NCBI GenBank assembly: GCA_045594705.1
Contig: JAZNZB010000070.1
Span: 1-52,323, forward strand
DNA from: SVQP01 sp045594705
GTDB taxonomy: Bacteria; Bacillota; Clostridia; Oscillospirales; CAG-272
Reading direction: 5' to 3'
Length of the DNA: 52,323 bases
Part shown: positions 1 to 8,250 of the stretch, in pieces
Layout: each line of letters starts with the position of its first letter
How positions within the stretch are numbered: the first letter of the stretch is position 1
Made by a program: the position numbers and the translations under genes
Notes under the pieces: model-generated
What the model was told of the DNA's origin: nothing
The model's input: the letters and a program-made list of their open reading frames with translations, nothing else
Databases searched by the model: none

Positions 1-3000
1 CGAAATCCTTCCAACCGTCGATCAAGCAGTCGGCAGGCTTACCGTTTGCAAGCGTACCGGAGCAGCTGTGCAGCTGGAGGTCACACGTGTCGCAGTTGGA
101 ATCATCGTCTTCGCCATCACTATGGGCGCCTTGCTCGGATGTCAGTCCGCAGACGCATTCCTTCCAGTGCTGCTCATCGTTGGTCTTCCAAGCACCAAAG
201 GAGTGCACGGGAGCCTCATCGGTCAGAGCATCCTTCGTGGTTGCATTTTTGTTAACATCGAAATAAGTATCACATTCGGTACAATGATAGTGAGCCTCAA
301 CAGCGGGCTTCAATTCGGTAGAGGTATGAACCTCCGGCTGAGCAGAAATAAGCTCACCGTAGTTGTGCCCTGTTACGTCAGCCTTGTTACAAATATCACA
401 TTTGTGATCGCCGTCGCCAGCTGCGTCGGAGCAGTCTTCAAGAACTTCACCACAGCCATAGTCACAGACGTGGTCGTTGTCCTCTGCACTATCTGCGTGA
501 GTGCCGATTGTTTCGGAACAGCCATAATCACAATTGTGGTCGGTATTTCCATCAGCATGAGTTCCCTGATATACACCACAACCGTTATCACAAGTGTGAT
601 CCTTGTTTCCATCTTTATGGCCAAGGGCGGGGCTCGTTACCTTGCCCTCGGTGTAATCGCAGCGAGAGCAATCCTTATGTGCGGTATATCCGTCTTCGGT
701 ACAGGTTGCTGCCTGACCGGCAACATCCTTCATATCGTGACCAAGGGCGGGTACGTGCGTATCAACTTTACTATATTCACAAGGGCAAGTATGCGTTGTA
801 TAGCCCTGTTCCGTGCAAGTCGGAGGGGTTACCGTGGCAATTTCCTCATGGGTGCCATTATACCATCTGCCGTGCTCTGCACTATAATTATAGGTGCCGG
901 TTTTATCTGTGCTGATAACAGAGCCATCACCGTTTTTCAACTTGGAGGGGGCAATGTTTATCTTTGCAAAGCCCTGAACATCTGTTTTTACGTTTACCGT
1001 CGAATTGGAAACAGCTTTGCCAATAGTAATGGTACCGGTTTTTGCAGAGCTTGTAATTGGCATGCTGTTGGTCGATGAGTAGAATCCACTATTCAGAATC
1101 AGCGATCCGTTTACATCAAGGATCGCATCCTGTTCAACACGAGTAAGATTCTGTCCATGTACGTCTTTGTACCTATTAGTCGCACCCGGATCATCAGCAG
1201 CACCTAAAACATACACGTTTTTGTTAGCTATTACAGTGCTACCATGGTCAATCGTAATTTTGGAGCCTTCTACTGCAATAACATTATCGTTCAGTGTAAG
1301 TGTTGCACCGTTTTGAACATTAATATCGAATCCACTCGGAATCGGCAATCCTGATACCGATTCGGATTTAACATCAAATGTTATTTTCATTGAAATTGAA
1401 ACGGTAAGTGAATTTAACGAAATCTTTCCTTTGTTATGAATGATTCGCAAACGTCCGTTTTCATAGGAAACAGTCATTTCTGCATTTTCCGTCATTTGGA
1501 ATACAGAAGAACTACCAGTTCCAATGAACGAGAGAAATCCGCCATGATCACCTGCTGTGTCACCATGCAGATGATAAAAGCCTTGTATACTACCACCATG
1601 TTGGACTTTCGCCGGTACTTCTACGTTTTTGACCCAATACGACCTCATGGGGAAAATATAACTCTTTCGATCAGTCACTACTCCTGTCCAAGAAATCAAC
1701 TCCAAGTCTCGACCATATAATCCTAATGCAACTCCTGCATCGTCAGTATAGTCAGCAACTGACATCGGTTCATAAAGTGTACCGCCGGACTGAACGATTA
1801 CTGTTCCATGGCCAGATCCTGCCTTTTCCAATTCACCCGAGAATATGTAACCCCAGGAATACAAAGAACCACCATTTGCAACTGTAATATTTGAACCATT
1901 TTGCATATAAATGGCTCCAAAAGCTCCGGTTTGCCCCAGCATCTGCCAGGAAATGCGGGAGCCAATGTTGACAGAGCCATATACCGACAGTTTTGTATTG
2001 GGAGCAAGTGTTAACTGACGATACTGATTTGCCATATCTGGAGACTCTTGATTCTTTATCACATTTTCTTTCATATTGTTTGTGATAACGGTATTGCCAT
2101 CATCAAAAGGAATAAGGAATGTAACACCCTTAGGTACTATGTAATTTACATTACCGTCTATACCGGTCACATATGCACTGCCAGAAGGAGATACACCGTT
2201 CGCCTTCAGAGTATCGGGCATAGTGTAATCCCGATTTAAGATTATCGTGCCATTCGTTCCGGCAGCAAGCACTGCATCGGTCCAAAAGCTATATGCTTGG
2301 TCACCTACCGTAAAGGGTTGAACCTGACCATCTGCAATAATTACCGGATATATACTAGTATCTGCAACAATTGTTATTGTGTCACCAGCAGCATGTACAG
2401 TACCATCATGTCCCAATCGCCAACCTATAAAACTACCGCTATTTACCACCGGGGCATTGGGCAGAACAAGGTTAGTCTCTACATCAAATTCCTTTTTTAC
2501 TGAAACCGATGCGCTATCCAAAACCATCTCCTCTAAACTATAGGATGCTCCATCTGCTCCATAATATATCACTTCGGTTTTTTCGATAATAGTGTAAGTA
2601 ATTTCAACAGAACCGCTGTTCTTCACTGAAGCTGAGTTTTGCGTAGGCGCTATTGCCGTAATAGTTACCTCAAACTCTTTACCGGCTAATAATAAATCGC
2701 CAACAGCCAGCGAACAAGTAGCATCACCATTCGTCTTCACTCCTGTGATTTTTATAGTCTGACCGTTATTATTTGTCACTGTTACCGTATTTTTAGTATC
2801 TGCAGCAGGAGTGTCATCACCACAAGTGCTGTTCTGATATTTTGAAGATGTAGCACTCACCTCCAAAACTAAAGTTCCATCTTCTATACTACCCTTGACT
2901 GAACCTTCAGCTCCACTACTAGTATTATCGCATTCCCACTTCCAAGTAAATTCTCCGTTCGCAGTTTGACTTTCTCCGTCAGTTGCTGCAAAAGTCAGCA

Positions 3001-3079
3001 GTGACAATACCATAAGAAACGTCCATATAAAAATTGCAATAAAAGCTAATTTTGAAAATTTAAACTTGCTATTTCTCAA
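1..3079 (-). CDS. Large secreted surface protein with Cys/His-rich C-terminal repeats (3' end outside window)
   Basis: An uninterrupted minus-strand frame runs from a TTG at 3079 to the window edge (over 1,020 codons). The TTG lies 10 nt after a GGAG and overlaps the stop of the upstream gene. The first in-frame ATG lies about 22 codons in and would delete the charged start of the signal peptide, so TTG is the better start. The first ~32 residues form a signal peptide (basic start, hydrophobic stretch ending FAA). A long beta-rich body of short G/N/T-rich repeats follows. From about residue 740 come repeats with paired CxxC motifs and GH/ALGH steps, common in clostridial surface proteins, possibly metal-binding. 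It is the last visible gene of the switch-controlled operon. The C-terminal anchor is not visible. Function unknown; a cell-surface or adhesin-like role is inference. Confidence 0.8.
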   Translation of the reverse strand, partial: MRNSKFKFSKLAFIAIFIWTFLMVLSLLTFAATDGESQTANGEFTWKWECDNTSSGAEGSVKGSIEDGTLVLEVSATSSKYQNSTCGDDTPAADTKNTVTVTNNNGQTIKITGVKTNGDATCSLAVGDLLLAGKEFEVTITAIAPTQNSASVKNSGSVEITYTIIEKTEVIYYGADGASYSLEEMVLDSASVSVKKEFDVETNLVLPNAPVVNSGSFIGWRLGHDGTVHAAGDTITIVADTSIYPVIIADGQVQPFTVGDQAYSFWTDAVLAAGTNGTIILNRDYTMPDTLKANGVSPSGSAYVTGIDGNVNYIVPKGVTFLIPFDDGNTVITNNMKENVIKNQESPDMANQYRQLTLAPNTKLSVYGSVNIGSRISWQMLGQTGAFGAIYMQNGSNITVANGGSLYSWGYIFSGELEKAGSGHGTVIVQSGGTLYEPMSVADYTDDAGVALGLYGRDLELISWTGVVTDRKSYIFPMRSYWVKNVEVPAKVQHGGSIQGFYHLHGDTAGDHGGFLSFIGTGSSSVFQMTENAEMTVSYENGRLRIIHNKGKISLNSLTVSISMKITFDVKSESVSGLPIPSGFDINVQNGATLTLNDNVIAVEGSKITIDHGSTVIANKNVYVLGAADDPGATNRYKDVHGQNLTRVEQDAILDVNGSLILNSGFYSSTNSMPITSSAKTGTITIGKAVSNSTVNVKTDVQGFAKINIAPSKLKNGDGSVISTDKTGTYNYSAEHGRWYNGTHEEIATVTPPTCTEQGYTTHTCPCEYSKVDTHVPALGHDMKDVAGQAATCTEDGYTAHKDCSRCDYTEGKVTSPALGHKDGNKDHTCDNGCGVYQGTHADGNTDHNCDYGCSETIGTHADSAEDNDHVCDYGCGEVLEDCSDAAGDGDHKCDICNKADVTGHNYGELISAQPEVHTSTELKPAVEAHYHCTECDTYFDVNKNATTKDALTDEAPVHSFGAWKTNDEQHWKECVCGLTSEQGAHSDGEDDDSNCDTCDLQLHSCSGTLANGKPADCLIDGWKDF

Positions 3080-3647
3080 TTCTCTTTTTCTCCTTTCTCA
3101 AAAGCAACATGTAGTAGATATCTAAGATTAGACAAAGTCCGCCCAACCAAAGTATCAACATGTTTCTGTAGATAAGCCCATTCAAGACCGTGGCTGAGAA
3201 TGTACCTAATAATTTCGTTACAGCTATGATATTCGATGTCCAATGCGTTTGATCTCTTTTCATCCTGACTATGAAATTTACAGACATAATCAAATTAATA
3301 ACAAAAACTGATGATTTCCAGCCCTGTCCGATATACGCCCAGAAAAAAACAATTAGAAATATTCCAGCAAAAAGAACAAGATCTTTTGAAACCCTAATTA
3401 ATCTCTTTGGACTATATAACTGCCAGGTTAATATGATGAAAAAATCCAACAACAACCAAACAAGTTGAAAAAATGAAATCGTACCACTACCCAAGCGATG
3501 CAATATCATTAACAATTCCCACGAAAAGTTCATACATATAGACAAAGCGGGAATGCAATAAGTTCGATTTCGGAATCCAATAATAATTGCAGCTATATAT
3601 GCTATGCTCCAGCACAGTCCGCAACAAGCATCAAGCACAACAATCAT
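3069..3647 (-). CDS. Small polytopic membrane protein, possibly PaxB-like transmembrane cyclase fold
   Basis: This 192-residue protein is almost entirely hydrophobic, with about seven predicted membrane segments and a basic C-terminal tail. Two acidic residues lie inside membrane segments: Glu44 in an NFSWE motif and Asp68 in WLLLDF. A paired NxxWE and WxxxD pattern recalls the fungal Pyr4/PaxB-type transmembrane terpene cyclases and their bacterial relatives, but that resemblance is from memory and unverified. The gene overlaps the 3' end of the Lgt-like gene by 17 bp and the start of the large surface protein by 11 bp, so the operon is tightly coupled. Alternatives are an uncharacterised transporter-like or lipid-modifying protein. 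The gene call is confident; the family is not. Confidence 0.75.
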   Translation of the reverse strand: MIVVLDACCGLCWSIAYIAAIIIGFRNRTYCIPALSICMNFSWELLMILHRLGSGTISFFQLVWLLLDFFIILTWQLYSPKRLIRVSKDLVLFAGIFLIVFFWAYIGQGWKSSVFVINLIMSVNFIVRMKRDQTHWTSNIIAVTKLLGTFSATVLNGLIYRNMLILWLGGLCLILDIYYMLLLRKEKKRIEK

Positions 3648-4308
3648 TTTGAGCCTTTCTTGTTCTAGCTATCCACAGCCAAGCAACACCAATTACAATA
3701 GCCAACAATGCAAACCACTGACCATGGCTTAAACGTAACCAATCTTTAGGTGTATCACGAAGAAATTCCAAAAAGAAACGCATTACACTGTACAGCAACA
3801 TAAAAGTCGGGTAGAGAATGCCACTGAGTGGCTTTCGCTTTTCCATGGATAGCAGAACGGAAAGTATAGCAAAATCTCCCATGCTATCCATTGCTTGTGT
3901 AGGCCAATCGAAGCATAAATCACCTATACACATTTCCCAACCGCCACAGCAACCACTTAAAAAGCAGTTAAAACGCATACATGCAATCATGATTGCCACA
4001 CAAGGACCGCAAATGTCCATAGTCTGTCCCGGTTTCAAGTGGAACAAGAGCCCTAAGAGGGGCATGATCAACGGAATCAGAAAAACTGAACCATAAAAAG
4101 ACACACCGCCCCAAGAGCCATTTTCTAAAAAGTATAGAAGCATTGTTCCGGCAACCCCCACAATTGTGAGCGACACCGTAAAGCCTGCACTTTTCCATAT
4201 ATTTAGACCATATACTTTTTTGCGCAGATATGTACATAAAAACATACCAACTACCCCAGCAACAAGCATGAGGTAGAAAGTAGAAATGAACACATTTCCG
4301 ATTCTCAT
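3631..4308 (-). CDS. Divergent prolipoprotein diacylglyceryl transferase-like membrane protein
   Basis: The 225-residue polytopic protein has the layout of Lgt, which transfers diacylglycerol to the lipobox cysteine of preprolipoproteins at the membrane. Visible family features are GGVSFYG (residues 67-73), RFNCFLSGCC (112-121, with the Arg and Asn of the Lgt signature), WPTQAMDS (about 135-142) and RFFLEFLR (177-184, Arg and Glu retained). The His normally preceding the GG of the first motif is a Trp here, so it is a divergent paralogue rather than an obvious housekeeping enzyme. It starts 3 nt after the pilin-like gene stops and overlaps the next gene. The operon contains no lipobox protein, which suggests another substrate or a dedicated modification step; that is inference. 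Confidence 0.75.
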   Translation of the reverse strand: MRIGNVFISTFYLMLVAGVVGMFLCTYLRKKVYGLNIWKSAGFTVSLTIVGVAGTMLLYFLENGSWGGVSFYGSVFLIPLIMPLLGLLFHLKPGQTMDICGPCVAIMIACMRFNCFLSGCCGGWEMCIGDLCFDWPTQAMDSMGDFAILSVLLSMEKRKPLSGILYPTFMLLYSVMRFFLEFLRDTPKDWLRLSHGQWFALLAIVIGVAWLWIARTRKAQNDCCA

Positions 4309-4311
4309 AAA

Positions 4312-5445
4312 TTACTGCTCATCAGAGCTGGTGGTAATCTTTAAACCATTATCTTCAACCTTCACGTAAACAAATACGCCGCCCTCAGCGTAAGAACCAA
4401 TGAGATTCTGCATATAGTCAGTGGTAAAATAGTCATCCGTGCCCAGAGCCCCATTGTTCTGCAAAATATCATTTCTCGATTCTGAAACTTGTCCCATAGC
4501 ATCCGCAAATGCATTCATATCCTGAGCCATGGGAGACTCTCCATTTGTGGTTGCCATGTATGCTTGCATTGCTGTGGGGTTAACCTGACCCATTTCACTG
4601 AAAGCAGCCAAAAGTGCGCCAAACGCCTCTACGGTATCACTGTAGGAGCCGGACTCCTTCTCGATATTCTCAGTAGCCTTTGTTAGAATCTGTCTAGGAG
4701 TTTCAGTCCCCGTCTCAACTGTATAATTATTTTTTTCAAAGAAAGTTGCGTAGCCTTCAGCCAATGCATACATGGTTGCAGCAGAAGCAAGCGTAGAATC
4801 CAACTCTTGATTCATCCCATTCAAAACAGCGAGGGGACCTCCTTCAAGATTTTGGGGGATAGAATTTGCTGCATTTTGCAAAGCTTCAGGTTTAAGACCA
4901 GCAGTAATGTCAGCTACGTAGAAAACTGCAGCATCCGCCATTTCGCTAGAAGAGTTCGCGCCTATACCGGTCACATAATCACCAAATCCACTCCCCAATA
5001 CACCGGACATCTCGGGTTTCTCCAAGAACCCTCCCAATGCCTCTGTCAGCGTCTCAACCGTACCAAGCAGACTCGACAAGCCATGCTCATCGCCATAGTA
5101 GTTAGAACCTTTGAAGGTTGAGTTCCATTCGCCATACTTGAGTGACAATTCAGTCTTCCAATCATCGCCAAAAGTCGCCTTCATGGCGTCAATAATGAAT
5201 TCGTCATTAGACTGCGCTTCTCCCTCTACGTTAAGCACCAAAACACCGTCGGTCGCAGCATCAGGATTGCTGTAGTAATACAGAGTCAACGCCTGTTCGA
5301 TATCCGCAATCATCTGCTCATCCGCAGCCTTCTGCGCCTTAGGGATATAAACGCTGACGCCGATGACGGCGACGGTTGCGAGGATCGCCATGATAGCGAT
5401 CACCACGATCAATTCAACGAGGGAAAACCCTTTGTTGTTTTTCAT
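4312..5445 (-). CDS. Type IV pilin-like protein (prepilin cleavage/methylation motif)
   Basis: The start at 5445 is set by AAAGGAG 7 nt upstream and by the leader it produces: a short basic MKNNKG peptide followed by FSLVELIVVIAIM. This is a class III prepilin signal with cleavage after Gly6 and Glu5 of the mature protein. An N-terminal alpha helix (about residues 7-60) is followed by a large acidic C-terminal domain of about 310 residues, much bigger than a typical major pilin, so a minor pilin, tip protein or pseudopilin is likely. An in-frame start at 5538 would add 31 residues and hide the leader. It is the first gene of the operon driven by the invertible promoter. No prepilin peptidase or assembly ATPase is present in the window. 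Confidence 0.88.
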   Translation of the reverse strand: MKNNKGFSLVELIVVIAIMAILATVAVIGVSVYIPKAQKAADEQMIADIEQALTLYYYSNPDAATDGVLVLNVEGEAQSNDEFIIDAMKATFGDDWKTELSLKYGEWNSTFKGSNYYGDEHGLSSLLGTVETLTEALGGFLEKPEMSGVLGSGFGDYVTGIGANSSSEMADAAVFYVADITAGLKPEALQNAANSIPQNLEGGPLAVLNGMNQELDSTLASAATMYALAEGYATFFEKNNYTVETGTETPRQILTKATENIEKESGSYSDTVEAFGALLAAFSEMGQVNPTAMQAYMATTNGESPMAQDMNAFADAMGQVSESRNDILQNNGALGTDDYFTTDYMQNLIGSYAEGGVFVYVKVEDNGLKITTSSDEQ

Positions 5446-5486
5446 AAAAATTTCTCCTTTATAAATAAAAATATTTTTTTGCGAAA

Positions 5487-5508
5487 ACATAATGAGAGTT
5501 ATGTGACA
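5487..5508. repeat. Left inverted repeat of the invertible segment (IR-L)
   Basis: This 22-bp sequence is a perfect inverted copy of 5861-5882. Within it, 6-bp dyad arms ACATAA and TTATGT flank an asymmetric 6-bp centre TGAGAG, the usual layout of a tyrosine-recombinase crossover site, followed by GACA. The repeat lies in the 5' leader of the pilin-like gene, 42 bp before its start codon. Confidence 0.9.
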
Positions 5509-5540
5509 TTCTCTCCCACCATATTTACATATACGCATGA

Positions 5541-5569
5541 ATTATATCATCTTCGGTTTCGTTTATCAA
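5541..5569 (-). promoter_or_regulatory. Sigma-70-type promoter of the pilin-like operon, inside the invertible segment
   Basis: TTGATA (5569-5564) and TATAAT (5546-5541) are separated by exactly 17 bp. Transcription would start near 5534, pass through IR-L and reach the pilin-like start at 5445. It is the only near-consensus promoter in the segment. Confidence 0.88.
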
Positions 5570-5811
5570 TATGTGTTCCACAAAAAACACGCTTTTGTGC
5601 ACGAAAAGACAAAAAAACAGCGCAACAAAAAGCCTTTCGTTCTTGCCTTGTTTTTGAGAAGATGCGAAAGGTGTTTTGTCATGCTTTTTTATGATAAAAA
5701 GCCACTCGAAATGTCGTCAAGATCGCGCAGTGGCAGTCGTGTTGCGCCGTAGCAGAGCGTGCGTATGGGGCTGTCACTCCCGAACGAAGCCGGGAATCTT
5801 GCCGCAAAGGT

Positions 5812-5841
5812 GTCGCCATGAACTCATGGCGGCCTTTTTTT
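5812..5841 (+). terminator. Rho-independent terminator at the right end of the invertible segment
   Basis: A 9-bp stem (one G-U pair) with an AACT loop is followed by seven T on the plus strand. In the present orientation it faces away from the operon. After inversion it would sit near IR-L facing the operon and would stop read-through from the recombinase side. Confidence 0.85.
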
Positions 5842-5860
5842 ATGCAGCTCGGGGCGCATT

Positions 5861-5882
5861 TGTCACATAACTCTCATTATGT
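5861..5882. repeat. Right inverted repeat of the invertible segment (IR-R)
   Basis: Perfect 22-bp inverted copy of 5487-5508, including the dyad arms and the asymmetric 6-bp centre. It ends 30 bp from the stop codon of the tyrosine recombinase gene. The match stops abruptly on both sides. Confidence 0.9.
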
Positions 5883-5889
5883 ATCACGG

Positions 5890-5913
5890 CCGATGCTTTG
5901 CATCGGTTTTTTT
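5890..5913 (+). terminator. Plus-strand terminator just outside IR-R
   Basis: CCGATGC and GCATCGG pair around a TTT loop, followed by seven T. It would stop transcripts leaving the segment to the right, which in the inverted state come from the flipped promoter, so the recombinase gene is spared antisense transcription. Confidence 0.82.
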
Positions 5914-6751
5914 ATAGGATCAGGTGCATTTGCTGCATCTTGCGCAGGTGCTCCTGCCCTGTTGTGACGATATAGATGCGCGTGGTGTTGATGCTTGCGT
6001 GACCTAAAATGTCCGCGAGCTTTGCTAAGTCCTTTTCGATCTTGTAAAAGGTGCGCGCGAACAGGTGTCGCAGATTGTGCGGAAAAACCTTGCTCGGCAG
6101 CACGCCCGCCGCCTTGCAAAGGCCCTTCATCTGCCGCCAGACGGTATGCCTTGTGATGGGCTTGCCGCTTTTTGTGACAAAGATGCTGCCCTTGCAGATG
6201 CCCTGCTCCTTTGCGTAGCGTATCAGCTTTTTGCGCAGTGCGGGAACTAAGAAAATGCGGCGGTTTTTGCCCTTGCATCTGACCGCGGGCTGGCCTGTAT
6301 GCAGCGATTCGACCGTGATATACGGCAGCTCGCTGACGCGTATGCCTGTGCCGCATATGGTTTGCAAAATCAGGCAGAGCCGTTGGTTATTCCCTGTTCT
6401 TGCTGCCTCGAGCAGCTTGAAATATTCCCCTCTGCTCAGCTCCTTTTGCTGCGCGCAAAAGACCTCTCTTTGCACCTTGAAGCGTTTGACGCACAGCTCT
6501 GTGCGCTCGCAAAAGCGCAGGTAGGTATTGAGCGCGGCAAGCATGGAATTTGCACTGGTCGCGGCATAGTGCGCGCCAAGGTGGGCCTTGTAATCCAGCA
6601 CGGCTTGCTTGTCGATCTCGCGCCCCTCGGTGAATGCGTAAAAGGCGCGCACGTCGCGCAGGTATTTGTCCACGGTGGCGGCGCTTTTTTCGCTTTCCTT
6701 CAGGTGCCTTGCGAAGGCGTTGAGTTGCCTGCTTGTCAGCTTATTATTCAT
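5912..6751 (-). CDS. Tyrosine recombinase, probable invertase of the adjacent promoter switch
   Basis: The 279-residue protein has an N-terminal SAM-like core-binding domain (about 1-95) and a C-terminal catalytic domain with the full set of residues: Arg138 in GTGIRVSEL, Lys160/162 in the beta-hairpin, HNLR (His225, Arg228), His251 in LGHASINTT and the nucleophile Tyr260. AAAGGAGGAG lies 6 nt before the ATG. It ends 30 bp from IR-R, and the gene is small and solitary, without excisionase or phage neighbours, as in promoter-switch recombinases such as RecV of Clostridioides difficile. Its action on these repeats is inferred from proximity. It could also act on distant sites, and the XerD-like enzyme at 51234 is a competing candidate. 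Confidence 0.9.
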   Translation of the reverse strand: MNNKLTSRQLNAFARHLKESEKSAATVDKYLRDVRAFYAFTEGREIDKQAVLDYKAHLGAHYAATSANSMLAALNTYLRFCERTELCVKRFKVQREVFCAQQKELSRGEYFKLLEAARTGNNQRLCLILQTICGTGIRVSELPYITVESLHTGQPAVRCKGKNRRIFLVPALRKKLIRYAKEQGICKGSIFVTKSGKPITRHTVWRQMKGLCKAAGVLPSKVFPHNLRHLFARTFYKIEKDLAKLADILGHASINTTRIYIVTTGQEHLRKMQQMHLIL

Positions 6752-6800
6752 AAAGCTCCTCCTTTTGTTTGGTATTGATGTATGTATCGCGGATTGCGGT

Positions 6801-6840
6801 AATAAACAAAGGGCTGAGTCAAGGGGATAGACTCAGCCCT
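6801..6840 (-). terminator. Terminator of the MalY/PatB-type gene
   Basis: A perfect 10-bp stem (6810-6819 with 6831-6840) is followed on the minus strand by TTTGTTTATT. It lies 17 bp after the gene's stop codon. Confidence 0.85.
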
Positions 6841-6856
6841 GTATCGGGGGTAGGAT

Positions 6857-8062
6857 TTATGCGTTGAACACGTATTTGTTCAGCCTGTCAAAGGCCTCTG
6901 CCACGCGGCTTTGCGGCAACGCGAGATTGAGGCGGATGTGCGTTGTGCCGCCGTGCACGCGGCCATCCTGCCATGTCACGCCCACGCGGCAGCCCATGGC
7001 CACCAGCTCGTCCAGCGTTTTGCCGTGCGCCTCCAGCCACTCTGCGCAATCGATAAAGAGCATGTACGTGCCCTCGGGGTGGAACACCTTGACGCCCTCA
7101 AAATGCTCTGCGATATACTTGCAGGCATAGTCCACGTTGGCGGAGAGCACCTCGCACAGCTCGTTCACCCATTCGTGCCCCTCGTCCTTATATGCGCCGA
7201 TCAGCGCGTACATGGAAAGCACGTTCATGGAATTGTAATGCGAGAGCGAGGATTCCTTGTTCACGCGGTCGCGGATGCGGTCGTTGTAAATGATGTGGTA
7301 CGCGCCGATCAGACCCGCCAAGTTGAAGGTCTTGGAGGGAGCGTACATGGCGACGGTTCTCTGTCTTGCATCAGAGCTGACCGACTGTGTGGGAATATGC
7401 TGATGGCCGTCTAAGATAATGTCCGACCAGATCTCGTCCGAGACCACGTAGACGTCGTATTTTTGGTAAAGCGCCATGATGCGCTCGATCTCCCAACGCT
7501 CCCAGACGCGCCCCGTGGGGTTATGGGGCGAGCAGAAAATGGCGGCGTGGATGTGATTTTGCACGAGCTTTTGCTCGACGTCCTCAAAGTCAATGCGCCA
7601 GACGCCTGCATCGTCCTGCACCAAGCGGCTTTCCACGATGTTGTAGCCGTTATTATGCAGCGAGCCGCGGAAGCCCACGTACAAGGGGCTGAGCACCAGC
7701 ACGCTGTCGCCGCGCGAGCAGAAGGTGTTCAGCGCGGAAAGCACGCCACCCAGCACGCCGTTTTCATAGCCGATGTGCTCGGGGCGCAGGCCTTGGACAC
7801 CGTTGCGTGTCTCTTGCCAGCGAATGATTGAGGAAAAATATTCCTCGCGGGGATCGAAATAGCCGAATGCGGGATGCTGCACGCGCTCTGCCATGGCAGA
7901 GATAACCGTGGGGGCTGTTGGGAAGTTCATATCCGCGACCCACATGGGGATAGCATCAAAGCCCTCCTCTGGTGCGGCAGGCGCCCAGCCATGCCCCAGT
8001 GCGTCCACTGCGATGGCGTCCTTGCCATGTCTGTCCATAATGCTTGTAAAATCGTATTTCAT
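6857..8062 (-). CDS. MalY/PatB family PLP-dependent cystathionine beta-lyase / aminotransferase
   Basis: This 401-residue fold-type I PLP enzyme shows SPHNPTGRVW (178-187), the cofactor-binding SDEIWSD (208-214) and the Schiff-base Lys244 in APSKTFNLAG. The N-terminal IPMWVADMNF (about 38-47) is typical of MalY/PatB, which cleave C-S bonds of cystathionine or cysteine conjugates in the cytosol. Length matches the family (390-400). AAGGGGAGAG precedes the ATG. It has its own promoter and terminator, so it is monocistronic. The exact substrate cannot be fixed from sequence: methionine biosynthesis, cysteine desulphydration, or a MalY-like regulatory role are possible. Confidence 0.92.
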   Translation of the reverse strand: MKYDFTSIMDRHGKDAIAVDALGHGWAPAAPEEGFDAIPMWVADMNFPTAPTVISAMAERVQHPAFGYFDPREEYFSSIIRWQETRNGVQGLRPEHIGYENGVLGGVLSALNTFCSRGDSVLVLSPLYVGFRGSLHNNGYNIVESRLVQDDAGVWRIDFEDVEQKLVQNHIHAAIFCSPHNPTGRVWERWEIERIMALYQKYDVYVVSDEIWSDIILDGHQHIPTQSVSSDARQRTVAMYAPSKTFNLAGLIGAYHIIYNDRIRDRVNKESSLSHYNSMNVLSMYALIGAYKDEGHEWVNELCEVLSANVDYACKYIAEHFEGVKVFHPEGTYMLFIDCAEWLEAHGKTLDELVAMGCRVGVTWQDGRVHGGTTHIRLNLALPQSRVAEAFDRLNKYVFNA

Positions 8063-8094
8063 AGGTTTCTCTCCCCTTTTTTGTCATTGCTTAC

Positions 8095-8123
8095 ATTGTA
8101 GCACAAACTTTTGCAAAATGCAA
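8095..8123 (-). promoter_or_regulatory. Promoter of the MalY/PatB-type gene
   Basis: TTGCAT (8123-8118) and TACAAT (8100-8095) lie 17 bp apart, with an extended -10 TGC. The ribosome binding site and ATG follow about 30 bp downstream. Confidence 0.75.
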
Positions 8124-8205
8124 GACATCTTACGAGGCGAGATGTGGCATAAGACGCGAAAAATTCTCGCCGCAGGGCGTATGAGTTCGGCTCTCTTCGG
8201 CTATA

Positions 8206-8236
8206 CAAAAAGCAGGTGCGCCAAAGCGCACCTGCT
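8206..8236 (-). terminator. Terminator of the uracil permease gene
   Basis: A perfect 10-bp stem (8211-8220 with 8227-8236) around CCAAAG, followed on the minus strand by TTTTTG. Plus-strand T residues on the other side may make it bidirectional. Confidence 0.85.
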
Positions 8237-8250
8237 ATATTTTTTGAAAA

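Larger units (their letters stand above)
5509..5860. other. Invertible promoter segment (352 bp), read here in the ON orientation
   Basis: The DNA between the inverted repeats encodes no convincing protein. Its left end carries a minus-strand promoter (5541-5569) aimed at the pilin-like operon and its right end a plus-strand terminator (5812-5841). Inversion would point the promoter right, into the terminator at 5890-5913, and would turn the internal terminator towards the operon. The middle is A/T-rich on the left. From about 5701 it is G/C-richer with pairable stretches (5701-5706 with 5729-5734) leading to the terminator, as a short structured RNA might be; no known riboswitch class was recognised. 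Inversion itself is inferred from structure and the adjacent recombinase. Confidence 0.85.

Noticed and set aside
68..1078. Long plus-strand frame at the left edge
   Set aside because: It is the antisense of the repeat-rich end of the surface protein; no ribosome site, and the minus-strand frame has signal peptide and CxxC repeats.
5701..5841. Cyclic-di-GMP or cobalamin riboswitch
   Set aside because: Neither the GEMM nor the B12-box conserved stretches are present in either strand.
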